Shown: positions 1 through 12,397 of the stretch, piece after piece
Position numbering within the stretch: the stretch's first letter is position 1
Layout of the letters: each line of letters starts with the position of its first letter
Source: Macrotrachela quadricornifera
Lineage: Eukaryota > Rotifera > Eurotatoria > Philodinida > Philodinidae
NCBI GenBank assembly: GCA_022393335.1
Contig: JAJEKB010000326.1
Span: 84,020 to 148,019, forward strand
DNA: 64,000 bases
Direction of reading: 5' to 3'
Notes under the pieces: model-generated
Database searches by the model: none
Told to the model about the DNA's origin: nothing
Seen by the model: only the letters and a program-made list of their open reading frames with translations
Program-made: the position numbers and the translations under genes

Positions 1-1505
1 CTTCTTCAAATTATATTTTGAGTGCGAAAATAGTCGTTTTATCTTCAGTTTTTTTTTATATTCTATTATTAAATTATCATTCTTTCTGTCATTTATGTTG
101 ACATACACATATCATCACTATCGTTATAAAAATAGAAAACAGTTGAAAAAAATAACTGGCATATTCGGCATAGTTTTATTTCTTGATTATTCAGTGATGA
201 TTATTACAACTGATTATATAATTATTGCACTCATATGACGAATTGTTTTTCTTTTGCAATATTATTTCATGTGATAGCGACATATACCACATGCCTTTAA
301 ATGTTTTATAATATTATATATTTCGTCTGTATTGTAATATAGATAAATTTGAATTTATTTTGAAATAAAATTCTTTTGATTTTCTATAATAATTTTATAC
401 AATCTTATATAGCATTGAGATTTTATTAATATTAGAACATCATTGTTCAAAATGAAATAGTCCTGGTGATGAAAAACTAATATATCAGTAATGAAGTAAA
501 AATCCAATTTTGTGTTTGTACGATGAACTTATTTGATATAAAATAACTTTCTACTTTTATAGAAGATTTATTCCATTGTCATAATAGATAATTATAATAT
601 TTCATACATTCTTATTTTAAATAGTTTCAAAAGTTATTCTAAGAAATTCAAGTCTTTATGATTCATTCGTATTGAGATATACGCAAAAAAACATAATAAT
701 GTTAAAAACATTCTGAGACATAAGGTGTTTATGTCAACATATAATGCTATTTGACATGATATACATATCTGTATATTCTTTTATAACATACACATAAAAA
801 ATATAAACAAATAAGAAATAAAACATAAGATTACTATTCATAGACTGAGATGTTACCAATAGGTCAAATAGATAATTCACATGTGAGTTTAAAATAATGG
901 ACTATGCACGTATTTTTTTTTTATATAGTATATGCATTTGCATGGATGATTGGATTATATAATACATTGTTACACATTATATATATGTATAGAAAAATGT
1001 TATTTTTTTTTTTATTGTAACTTTTCTAGAAACAATCATTCAAAGAAAATCGAAAAGGTGTGTTAATATATCGAAAGAAAGTATCGCCAAATATTGATGA
1101 AAGTGATGGTACTTGTACTTCATGTATGTGCATTTTATTTTAAAAATTTCGTAATAAATATATATAGAATAAGATTTATTTTTATATAAACTATTTCATT
1201 CCTAATATTTATCTATCATTATAATATGTTTTTTAAAATAATTCATTAGCTCTCTTTATGAAATTATAAGATCATTTATCTAAATTATTCTTTGACCTAT
1301 TAAATAACTTAGAAATTATAGAGAAAAAAAAGAAAAGAAGAAAGGGAAAAGAAAAAGAAAAAGAAAGAAACACAAAAATACGATCGATTGCGACAAAAAA
1401 ATGTCACATATCTTCAATACTTGTAATAACCACATAGCAAATAAAGAGTATGATAAATGATTTTGTCATATCCTTAATAATAATATTTATTATCTTTTAT
1501 TACAA
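1..1505. other. AT-rich non-coding DNA upstream of the first gene
   Basis: No reading frame with coding character or plausible splice structure was seen. The stretch is A/T homopolymer-rich, with a purine-rich (A/G) run at about 1320-1375. It presumably holds the 5' flank of the gene starting at 1506. Confidence 0.6.
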
Positions 1506-4500
1506 ATGACTACTAACCTACGTTTACATGCATCTGCTGAAGATGTAAGCAAAGATTATTTAACACCATGTAAGTATAATCTTTATTTATAAATATTTAA
1601 ACTTCTTTTATTAGTATTTTTGATTCTATAGTAAAAAAAACAAAAAAGATTTCATTTAATATCACTCATCAGTTTTTCAACACATACATTCATTATCACC
1701 TAAGTAATAGTAAACAAAAAGCTAAACTATTAGAAATAATAAACTTATTCTATTCAGTAATTATAGTGATCAATTAAAATAACGTCTGTTTAATATAATT
1801 CTATCTATTTTTCTTTCATTTGAATTATTTATTAGTTAATGAATATATATATATATATATTATATTTAGATCGTGCTCCATCTCCAATGTCATTAATAAG
1901 TACACAAGAAATTGCATATGAAGAAATTCAATATGATTTTTTAATTGATCTTCTTCAAGAACTTCAAGATGGTGTTATAAGAAAACCAGATCATTTTAAT
2001 AATCTTCATTTTCTTCTTCTTTTATTATATGATTCATATGGTTATCCACGTGATCGTTATCCATTATGGCGTTGGTATTATCGTATTAAAAAAAAACTTC
2101 TTACATCTAAACATATAACAATTGATACAGATAATTCTCGTCAATATATTCAAACAGCACTTGAATATCTTATTGAAAAAAATTTATCAATAAATATATT
2201 AATTGAAGAAGGTGTTCAATTAGAACAACAATATCTTCATTCACCAATACATGGTTTATTTAAATCTTATACACCATTACATACATATATATATATGGAA
2301 CAAATTGATAATCCAATAATAAATAATAATTTAAAAATTTTTCAATTATTTCAAACATCATTTATAAATTTATATCAAAATGAATATTGTGATTTAATAC
2401 ATTTTTCAATTGCACATAAAAAAACTGATTTATTAGAAAAAATTTTTAATAATAATACTAATTGGTTAGATTTATCAATGAATTTAACAACTAAACGTGG
2501 ATGGTTACCATTACATTATGCATCTTATGTTGGTGATNNNNNNNNNNNNNNNNNNNNNNNNNNNNNNNNNNNNNNNNNNNNNNNNNNNNNNNNNNNNNNN
2601 NNNNNNNNNNNNNNNNNNNNNNNNNNNNNNNNNNNNNNNNNNNNNNNNNNNNNNNNNNNNNNNNNNNNNNNNNNNNNNNNNNNNNNNNNNNNNNNNNNNN
2701 NNNNNNNNNNNNNNNNNNNNNNNNNNNNNNNNNNNNNNNNNNNNNNNNNNNNNNNNNNNNNNNNNNNNNNNNNNNNNNNNNNNNNNNNNNNNNNNNNNNN
2801 NNNNNNNNNNNNNNNNNNNNNNNNNNNNNNNNNNNNNNNNNNNNNNNNNNNNNNNNNNNNNNNNNNNNNNNNNNNNNNNNNNNNNNNNNNNNNNNNNNNN
2901 NNNNNNNNNNNNNNNNNNNNNNNNNNNNNNNNNNNNNTTTTTTAACAGTTTTAGTTTTTCGAGATATATTTAATCAATATCCACGTTGGGATTTTCATTT
3001 ATTACGTGAAAATATTGAAGAACATTTTGTTGAATTAGAAAATGCACTTGGATATCGACCAACAATACTTTATCCTGATGGTGATATAATATCATCACGT
3101 AAACGTAGTGATATAACATGGGAAGTTATTGTTAGATATCGTTTAAGTTCTGAAATAGGTCATACATTATATATGCAAGTTGATTATAATTTTTTTGAAT
3201 CATGTGGTGATCCATTTGCTGATACATTAGTTAATATATATCAAACACCATTTTATATATCATGTATGACAGATTCAACAATAATGATGGATACAATATT
3301 TGAGTCATTTTTTAAACGTCGTCATCTTCATTGTTGGGGTACAATTGCTCAAAAACATTTAGAACATTGTTTTGGTAAAAGAAAAAGAAATATTTAAATT
3401 AAATTAAATCATTTTTATTTTTAGATGGTGTTTTACAAATAAAAAATAATTGTACAACATTTTTATCATTATGTACAACATTAAGTCATTATTATCAATT
3501 AGATGGTGATCCATTTATAGAAGAAAATTCTGCAACAATACAACAAATATTTGTTCATGCATTTGCTTGTTGTGTACGTCGTAATGCTAAAATTGAACTT
3601 GATTATTTAATTAAAAATCATGCTTTAATTTATTATGATTCATGTCGAACAAAACCAAGTGATATTCGACATAATATATTAACTTATTGTGTTGTAAGAA
3701 ATTTAGCTGCTATATTTGATCAATTAATGACAAATATGAAAACAACTATGTATAAAACATATCAAAATTCAACAAATCCTGATTGGCAACCACATATTGC
3801 ATGGAGAGAAATTATTCATATTATTATTGATCCTGTTTCACAACAACAAAATGGTACAAATGAACAAAATGATTTTATTCAATTAGCTTCTTATGGTGAT
3901 ACAAATACAAATTTTACATCAATTGGTAGTATACCGATGCTTCATGCAACTGGTGATGAATATATACGATGTATTAATATAAGAAAAAATATTATATTAA
4001 AAGCTAAAAGAAGATTACCACGAGCATTAAGTGATATTAATAGAAACCGACCAATAACACGTCGAATAAATAGTCTTGATCGACAACAAATTAAAGATGC
4101 TAATAGTCATAGAGCACAAAGTGAAATAAAACCTACGAATAATAATAATAATAATAATAATAATGTTGAAATTCATTATAATAATTTAATCATAGGAGTA
4201 ACAAATGAAAATTTACCAAAAAAATCAAGAAATATATTTAAAAATGTTAATAAATTACGTTGGGGTGGTAAACATGAACGACATAATTCAACTAAAACAA
4301 TAACTCAACAACGTTATACTAATCAACATAGTAATTCACCCACACACGCATCTGGACTTAATGACTTGCCCTCACCAACTGACGTTGTCAGTCTCGTGAG
4401 TAATACTATATTTTAATCATATACGTCATTTTATATATATATCTACTAACATCTTCTTTCTTTTTTCATATATTATTTATGTTCTTAAAATAACAATAAC

Positions 4501-5234
4501 AGTTTTCTTTTTATAGTACTCTTTATAAATATATCTTATCACATAGGTTAATATAACAGTTAGAATTTGAGAAGAAAAAAAATCTTAGTTTGACAATATA
4601 TATTTAAATGATAGTTAATTATTTCTTTATAAATTAAATTCATATATAATCAATTAGATAAATTTGTAATAATCATTTTTTGAAGGATGAACGTATACTT
4701 GAGCATGTTTAAAAACAAATAATGTAAGTTAAATAGCATAAAATAAAATAATAATGGTGATAGAAAAACAAAACTATATATAATAATCTTTATTAATGAG
4801 AAACAAACGCTTTTAATAATGCTTTATACTAACTATAGTCTTTTTAACAGCCTGATGTTAATGATGTTGAATCGAATTCAGATGATGAAAATCCAGAATT
4901 AATTGAAGATGTTTGTCCAACAACACCTATATTAAATCGTCGAAAAAAACTTCCACGTCGTGAAACAATTGATACAATACAAGGTCGACAATATACATCA
5001 CGTCGAACACCATTTCAACATCTTCAAGCAATGTTTCGACCTATTCGACAAAGAATTAAAACTCCTAGTGCTAGTGAACATGAACAAATTTCAATGGTTA
5101 ATAAAAAACAAATATCAAAATTACGCCGAACATCAAGTACTGATGATAATAATCAATTAAGAAAAAATGAAAATTCAATTGAACGACGAAAACAACATAT
5201 TCAACAACGATCGGATACAGTAGCTATTGTGTAG
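1506..5234 (+). CDS. Ankyrin-like protein of unknown function, broken by an assembly gap
   Basis: Not recognised as a known family. Exons: 1506-1569, 1870 into the gap at 2538, 2949-3374, 3425-4395, 4851-5234 (TAG). Junctions 1569/1870, 3374/3425 and 4395/4851 keep phase with GT...AG ends. The ATG at 1506 opens a 21-codon exon that joins in phase to the exon reading YRAPSPMS, so it is preferred over the ATG at 1839, which lies in the intron. The N-terminal half is helical and ends before the gap in an ankyrin-like stretch (GWLPLHYASYVGD). After the gap comes a region with many Cys and aromatic residues, then a basic, Asn/Gln-rich low-complexity tail (Asn run encoded at 4137-4164, RRKKLPRRET near 4945). 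No membrane segment or catalytic motif is clear. The gap hides at least one intron, because the acceptor at 2947-2948 follows it. The TRPA-like channel lies 663 bp downstream on the same strand. Confidence 0.7.
2538..2937. other. Assembly gap, 400 N
   Basis: Exactly 400 N characters interrupt the ankyrin-like gene. The round length suggests a scaffolding placeholder rather than a measured distance. Reading frames drawn across it are artefacts. Confidence 0.99.
4396..4850 (+). other. Intron (455 bp) of the ankyrin-like gene
   Basis: It starts GTGAGT and ends TTTTTAACAG. Both flanking exons are in phase 0. No other coding or structured signal was seen inside. Confidence 0.75.
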
Positions 5235-5897
5235 TTTATCTCTTCCTTTTTTTTTTTGCTTTTTTCTTTTGTTAGATATGTATAATGATACATCCTTTTT
5301 TTTCAATAATAATAATAAATAGAAATAAACCGAAAAATTCTAGAATTTTTCTTGACATCATTAAGAATAAAATAAAAAAAAAACGATTGATAAGGATGAT
5401 GACAGATACTAATGTCAAAGCGTATCACTGATATATAAATCTACAATATCTTTCAACAACTTACTTATTATTCTCTCTATTACGAAAAAGAAAAAGAATC
5501 TATTTATTTCATATAAATTTCTCGTCATTTGCTAAAACAAACTAATACGAGTATTTTAACATTGATCAATTTGCTAATATACAACTTCATATAATATATA
5601 TAAAAGGTAAATTATTAACGCTGTATGATATGATTGATAGAGAGTAGATTTTGATAGTTCGCTCTAAAGGATAATAACGATAAAAAATAAAATATGTAAT
5701 TTATACAGAAGAACCGAAAAAAACAAGATGACTCGGTTCTTTTTTTCTCACTCATGCCATCCATTATATTCTCAAAATAAATGCATAAAAAATGAGAAAA
5801 GAATACGGAAGAATTTGGTAACTCAATACATATATGTTCGATTTCTTTGAATAGACCTATTAAATCATTTTAATCTTTTTTAAAAACAAAAAGAAAA
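5235..5897. other. Intergenic region and 5' flank of the TRPA-like gene
   Basis: AT-rich DNA with no open frame. It holds the 3' UTR of the upstream gene (AATAAT/AATAAA-type A-rich words near 5310) and the 5' UTR or promoter of the TRPA-like gene. Confidence 0.6.
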
Positions 5898-8800
5898 ATG
5901 ATGACTGATCATCACCAAGATTCCATAAGACGTAGTGTAAGTATTTATATAAGTCCAATGAAAGACAATTGATCAATTAATAGCAACTAAATTCTTCGTT
6001 ATAATTATATTACAATAAAATAAAATCTTTTTTTTTTTATTTATTTTATAAATATCAGATTGTGATGCCAACTCAAGTTTTTATCATTCCATCAAAATCA
6101 CCAGCAGCACATAAACCATTACAAGTATCATTTAGTGATAAACCATTACGAATATTATTTAATAAAAGTTCCCTAAGAACACAATCAGAACCAAATTCTC
6201 CATTTAATGATGAAATAAAATATTCAAGTGATAATAAATTCTCAACAAGTAGAGCACATACTTATATGCGTATAAATCCACCGGAACTTATATTTGATAG
6301 TTTATTTGATTGGGATGAAGAAGATCGACATTTTGGTCATCATCCATCATCTAATTATTCTAAACGTTTAAAATATCGAGAATTACTTCCTCGTATTCAA
6401 GAAAATGAAACACATTATGGAGTTATATCTGCTGTTGCTTCAGCTCCAATTATTGAACCACCTTCTAATTTATCAACATCAAATATAAATGATAATCCAT
6501 TGACATCAAAACATGAAGGAAGTACAGATTCAAATGAACTTCAAGGACAAACTTTACTTCATTTAGCAGCTAAACTTGGACATGAAGAAATCATGAGATT
6601 ATTAATTAATGAAACATCACAAGCTAATTTATTATTAAATTCACGTGGTCAAACACCATTACATTGTGCTATTGAATCTGGTTCAACATCAACAGCAACA
6701 TTATTAATGGAACAAGATCCTTTATCATTAATATATAAAGATAATATTGGTTCAAGTGTATTTCATTATGCAACAGAAAAATGTAATGATATTGTTTTAA
6801 ATAGAGCAATTTCATTACTTAAACGACTTAGTTCAAGTGCAGCTCGCCTTACTGTAAGTTTATATTAATATATCTAAGATGTTCATAAAGTTTTCGAACT
6901 GATTTAATTTAAAACTAATAATAAGCATTACTTTATTATTCTAGAGTACTCCTTAAACACTTTTAGCCAATGAAAAATTTTTAGCATTATTCATTGATGA
7001 AATTTCTTCCTCTTCTAGAAGATTATGTTTCATTTAATATTTATGAATGAATAATGACAATTTACAATAATCGATTCTCTTTTGTTCACTACAGGTTTTG
7101 AATGAGTTCATTGTTGTAGAGATAATTATTATACATCAATAATAATTTAGATATGAATAACAGAACTACTAAAACTTTTAGAAGCCTGATACCCAAAGAC
7201 AGTCGAATTGTACTTTAATAAACAGCGAATATTAGTTGCATTTGATATAATCAGCTATATCACTTAAAGCCAATTCAATAAAATATCATACCCTCGAACT
7301 TAATGTCAACAACATATCAACCGTGTGTAGGATGGTCATTAATAATTAGTTATTCGCTCTAAAAATAACAAGTCTATTCAAACATCATAGCATGTGACAA
7401 AGCTTTATCATTATACTCTGTCACTATATAATTATAGATACTGAGTAGCAACTTAACCTTCAAAACATACAACTTTACTCAAACCTTTCATTTTCTATTA
7501 GTATAGTTGAAATGATCTAAACCATATTTCTATTTGTAGAGAGAGAGACCTTTATAAACTATATGTGTACAAACAATAATACAAATATAGCAGTACTTGT
7601 TATTGTTTTTAAATTAAACCAATTTTGAAAATCTTTTAAATATCCAATGTATTTATTTTTTATATGTAATATTTTTATTAGGCATTGCAACGACTTATAG
7701 AAAAAAATAGTAATGGTAAAACACCATTTGTTATTGCAATTGAAAAAGGTTCATTAAAATGTGTTAAATACATATTAACCAGTAAATGGTTATATCGAAA
7801 TATTGATATAGAAGATTTTATTAATGCTGATTCATTAAAAACAACAATTGATAAAGATCAAGTAGATATTGCATCATTTTTTGTATCAGATCCACGACGT
7901 TTTGAAGCTATTATACAAATAAGAATTATTGCTAATGATCGTATTTATAATGTACTTGAATATTCAATTGCATTGAAAAAACCTGATTTTGTACGAATAT
8001 TTATTAGTGTAAAAATTCCTCCTGAAGAACGCGAACTTTATCGATCATATAAATATTTTTTAAAACATTATAATCTTCCTTATTCAGGTTCAAATTATGA
8101 TCAAACACCTATACAACGAATGTTAACTATGGTATATAAAGATAAATTTATTTAAATAATGTAGATATCTAAATATTACTCTTCTTTTACAAATCTCAAC
8201 TATTAGTTTTTGAATAATTTTTGATGATTTCGCACTGTTGAATTCAGTGTTTAAATAATCGACATGGAGAATGTCTATCTCTGTATGAGGTTTATTAGAA
8301 CCATAGAAGTTTTTTATGATAGATCTCTAATTGATATATTTTCGTGAATCTTCATAGAGATTTTGACTCAAATTACATCAAAAATTAGTTGGAAGACTCT
8401 TGTACTTGTATCAAAATCTTAATTTAAAGTTTTATTGTACTCAAGACAATAGCAGAAAGAACTAAAACGAGAACCCTTTGAACTAAATTTTTATGTAATT
8501 TGAAATTAGGTCTCAATGAAAATCATCAAAACTTCTTCAAAAAACGGTGATTAACATTTTAACAGAATTCCAACAACGATACGTAGTTAAAAAAAGATTC
8601 AGACTAAGCCGATGTAACATATTAATGAAACAAGAATGATTTCACTATTTTTTTTTCAGTACCTAGAATCTAAGAAATCTTAACAAAATAGTAGAAATTT
8701 TCGATCGAATTTTATTTTATTTTATTTTATTTTATTTTAAATAGACAGAAATGGTTCCATTAGTTCCATTATTACTTGAACAATTTATTAATGAAGATGG

Positions 8801-10876
8801 TATTGATTTATCAGTTGTGGATGATTGTTTACGAGCACGTCCATCAGCTAATCGATGTATATTTGGTCAATCAAAACGATTTGCATCATCAGATTGGCTT
8901 AAACAACATCCATTATCATTAATTGCTGAAGCAAATCATGCACCAGTTTATGATCATGATGTTGTTAAAATATGTGTGGATTTAAAATTTCATTTATTTG
9001 CAAATTTTTTATATTTTCTCACATTATGTGCACAAATTATATTTGTTTTTCTTTATACGGGTGTTGCTCTTGCTTCTCCAACACCACCACGTTCGTATTA
9101 TGATACATCAAATTATACTTGTAAACAATTATGTCAAACATTAATATCAGATCCATTTGATCCTCTACCAGGAAATGGTTTACTTCGTAAGATTCTTATT
9201 TCATTTATTAAAATAACAAAATTTATATGTATATATTTAGGATTTTTACGTTTTATGTTATTATTTTGTTCATGTATTGCATTATTGAAAGAATTTTTTC
9301 AATTATTAAGTCAACGTGAAAAATATTTTCGGGATATGTTTATAAATTGTCTTGAAATTCAAACATATACATGTGCTATATTATTTTCAATTGATCTTAA
9401 TCATTGTACACAACATACTGGTCTTCGATGTAAATGGCAATGGGAAAGTGGTGCATTAGGTATAGCTAGTGTATGGACATTATTATTATTTGTATGTATG
9501 AATTCATTAAAAATTGGTAAATATGGACTTTTATTTGTTAGTGTATTTTTAACATTTCTTAAATTTTGCCTTATTTATGTATTTATATGGATTGGATATA
9601 TAATTGCATTTCATATGTTATTTATACATAAAAAACCACAATTTACATATATATTTTATTCAATATCGAAAACATTAGCTATGCTTACAGGTGAATACGA
9701 TTTTGATGATTTATTTTTTCCAAATGGAACAGTTTTACATGGTAGTAATGGAGCAATGATACTTTATTCAATATTTGTATTTACAATGAATATTGTTATT
9801 ATGAATATTATGGTAATTATTTAACATCATTTTTTTCTAATGTTAAGAAGAAATTTAAAAAAAAAGATATTGATTTAAATAGAGATACTTAAAAATGTTG
9901 TCTTTCGACAGGGTATCTCAATTTTTAGTTTTTTAAAAATTAGCTTTTTGACTAAAACCTGTTTTACGTTAAATAGAATATTTTAAAAATAACCGCTTGA
10001 GTTAATTAAATTCGATAATTATAAGAGATTTTTTGGAAAAGGTGAAATAAGTTCTTTTCTTATTTCATTATCAAAGTGATAAGATGCAAAAATTGATTTT
10101 TTTTGAATAGCATCCTAAATCCGTAATTTTCCGATCGAAACTAATAATTTACCAGTCAGTAAGTATGATAATCATTAGAATCTCTTGAAGATGTAACCAT
10201 TTTTTGCTTACCTTGATATAGTCTATCAAATGAGTTAAAAGAGAAATGAATACTTTCTTCTCTAATTAATTGAAAACTTCCTACAACTATTTCATGAAAT
10301 TTGTTCGATATAAATTTTATAGTTTTTTTTTTATGATTAATGATATTTCCTTAGGTTGGTCTTGCTGTAGCTGATGTAAAAAGTTTTCGTTTAAATGCTA
10401 AACGTGAACATTTACGTGCACGTATTGAAACATGTCTTGGTTTACAAGCAAAATTTGGTCTTTTATGTGAAACATGTTCTCGAATAGTATTTGCTTTATC
10501 AAAACATGCATATTTTACAAGTTTTCATATGCGAAGTTTAAGAGAATATTATTTATGGAAATTAGAATTATGTACAATACATGTTGATTTACCTAAATCA
10601 ACTTATGATAATCGTACAGGATCAATTTATAATACAAAACATCATCAAACAAGAGAATATGTTACATGTGAAGTTGGATATTATAGACATCATATTGAAC
10701 GTGCAGGTGAACCATTATTACAAGAAAATGAAAATATACGTTTAATGCATAAAACCGATGAATTACGAGATGTTTTTGAAAGAGCTAATGCACATATAGA
10801 TCATGAATTAAGAAAATTAACTATTTCTCTTCAATCAGATTTTGATGAAATTAAAAGAAAATTAGTTGAAAGTTAA
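5898..10876 (+). CDS. TRPA-like cation channel
   Basis: Predicted 957-residue TRP channel of the TRPA type (cation influx at the membrane, usually sensory). Exons 5898-5936, 6059-6853, 7682-8131, 8745-9812, 10355-10876, all joining in phase 0. Residues about 1-170 are Ser/Pro-rich with no clear domain. Ankyrin repeats start near residue 175 (GQTLLHLAAKLGHEE, then GQTPLHCAIESGS, then NGKTPFVIAIEKGSLKCV). A six-helix membrane region follows at about residues 505-790, with a pore loop (TLAMLTGEYDFDDLF, about 740) and S6 running into NIMVGLAVADV, the NxxxGLAVxDI-type sequence typical of TRPA1, painless and pyrexia. The C-terminal 165 residues are cytoplasmic and helical, ending with a coiled-coil-like segment. 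Only about four or five ankyrin units are visible, closer to painless than to the many repeats of TRPA1. Which TRPA subgroup it belongs to is not decided; membership in TRPA rests on the pore and S6 motifs. Confidence 0.85.
6854..7681 (+). other. Intron (828 bp) of the TRPA-like gene
   Basis: Donor GTAAGT and acceptor TTTTTATTAG; neighbouring introns in this window are mostly 45-80 bp. No open frame, terminal repeat or tandem array was recognised inside. The extra length may be old inserted DNA, but nothing shows it directly. Confidence 0.7.
8132..8744 (+). other. Intron (613 bp) of the TRPA-like gene, with weak inverted repeat and TTTTA array
   Basis: Donor GTATAT after an ATG codon; acceptor ATAG at 8741-8744. 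A second AG at 8747-8748 would shift the frame. The intron ends in about five copies of TTTTA (8709-8738), which serve as the pyrimidine-rich tract. Inside, about 8352-8404 and 8465-8520 form an imperfect inverted repeat sharing CAAATTACAT. Confidence 0.65.
9813..10354 (+). other. Intron (542 bp) of the TRPA-like gene at the end of S6
   Basis: It splits the S6 motif exactly between NIM and VGLAVADV (donor GTAATT, acceptor CCTTAG). The continuity of this conserved TRPA motif across the junction confirms both splice sites. Nothing else was seen inside. Confidence 0.85.
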
Positions 10877-12397
10877 ATATTTATATTCAAACAGATTTTT
10901 ATTCTAATACGATATTATATGTACATATTGTTTATCAAAAGAAAAAGAATAATAAATGAATAATAATATTAATTAATGATTTAATAGATAAGAAAATAAA
11001 TGCTTTGTTATAATTTAGAAAAATTTAGATGATTAGATTTTATGAAGATTACGTTTAAAGACGATTTTTCATCGATAGAAAAAGAAGAAAAGAATTAGTA
11101 CAGATATTCATGAAAATTGGTAGAAGGATCAGTTTAACTTATAATTAACATCTTTAATATAGTTTAGTTATTTATTTATGCGAAAGAGAAAATGTCAAAA
11201 TCAATTGAAATGCTCAACAACAACCGAAATCACCTGTAACTGATGCAATTCAAAAAATGCCTTAATAAATTTAATAAACAATATAAAAAATAGAACAATA
11301 AATGTTAAAGAATTATTATATGGTTTATCATTAATGGTTACAAAACAAAATATTTTTTAATATTTAACATTATACTACGTTAATTTACTGATTTAATAGT
11401 TTTTTATTATAGTTAGTATTTATTATTAGTGTACCTATATTTTTCTTTATTAAATTACATAAAAGTTATACTTTTACGATTGAGTATATGAATGTAAATG
11501 ACCTTCAATATTTTTTCTTTCAGTCAAATCATCACATGCCAATCATTTCTTATTCGAATAAATAAATACATGTTAAAACCTTAATAATTCAAAATTGACT
11601 TTTAGATTCATTAAAAATGTGAAGTGGTTTGACGGTACTTGAGACACTATAGAATAATCATTATATTATATTGAGTTTATTAAATCCTTGATATTAAATA
11701 TATCAAGATTAGAAGATTTTATTGATACGAAGATGCAATAAATCTTGAATAGAATTTGATTTTGCTTTTGAATCAAATCTATATAAATAGTCACAATTTT
11801 GTAACTGTTACTGATTCACACGCTATTTATATTATTATTGTTCAGGAATAAACCCAAATTTAAATAGTAAGACATTTAAAATATATTTTTGTATATACCA
11901 CTATCAACGTTAAATACAAAATCTAAAAATTTCAAAAACTGTTACATTTGCATTGTTAACTACAATGCATAAGAAAAAAAGAAATCGTCATTCATCTTGT
12001 TTCGAAACACGATATTATTTATTTTTTAATATGATATGATGAGAATAAATATTAGTATCATTTTCTTACTCTTTTATGCCTTACAATAGTCAATAGATTA
12101 AAAATTTTACAAATAACTTTTCTATCAAATTACCACTATTATTAACGTATATTTCTATTGACAAGAAAATGACATTTTGTCTATAAAAAACACATCCTTG
12201 AAATTTATTTTTTTTATATATCGATTAATAACAAAAAAACCTTTGTAAAACAAAAGAGAAGTTATAAAAACATAATATCATTGCCTGATATTATAGAATT
12301 GTATAAAGCTGTAATTATAAAAAAACAAACACACACACAGAAATACAGATCATTTTTCTATTTTTATTTACATAATAATTTGTATATGATTATCTTC
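10877..12397. other. Intergenic region between convergent genes
   Basis: About 1.5 kb of AT-rich DNA holding the 3' ends of the TRPA-like gene (+) and the claudin-like gene (-). No coding frame, RNA gene or terminal repeat was recognised. A short CA run lies at about 12330-12340. Confidence 0.6.

Noticed and set aside
1839..2945. Single long frame running through the N gap
   Set aside because: The gap adds false codons, and its first residues lie in an intron; the ATG at 1506 and the acceptor at 2947-2948 give a consistent spliced model.
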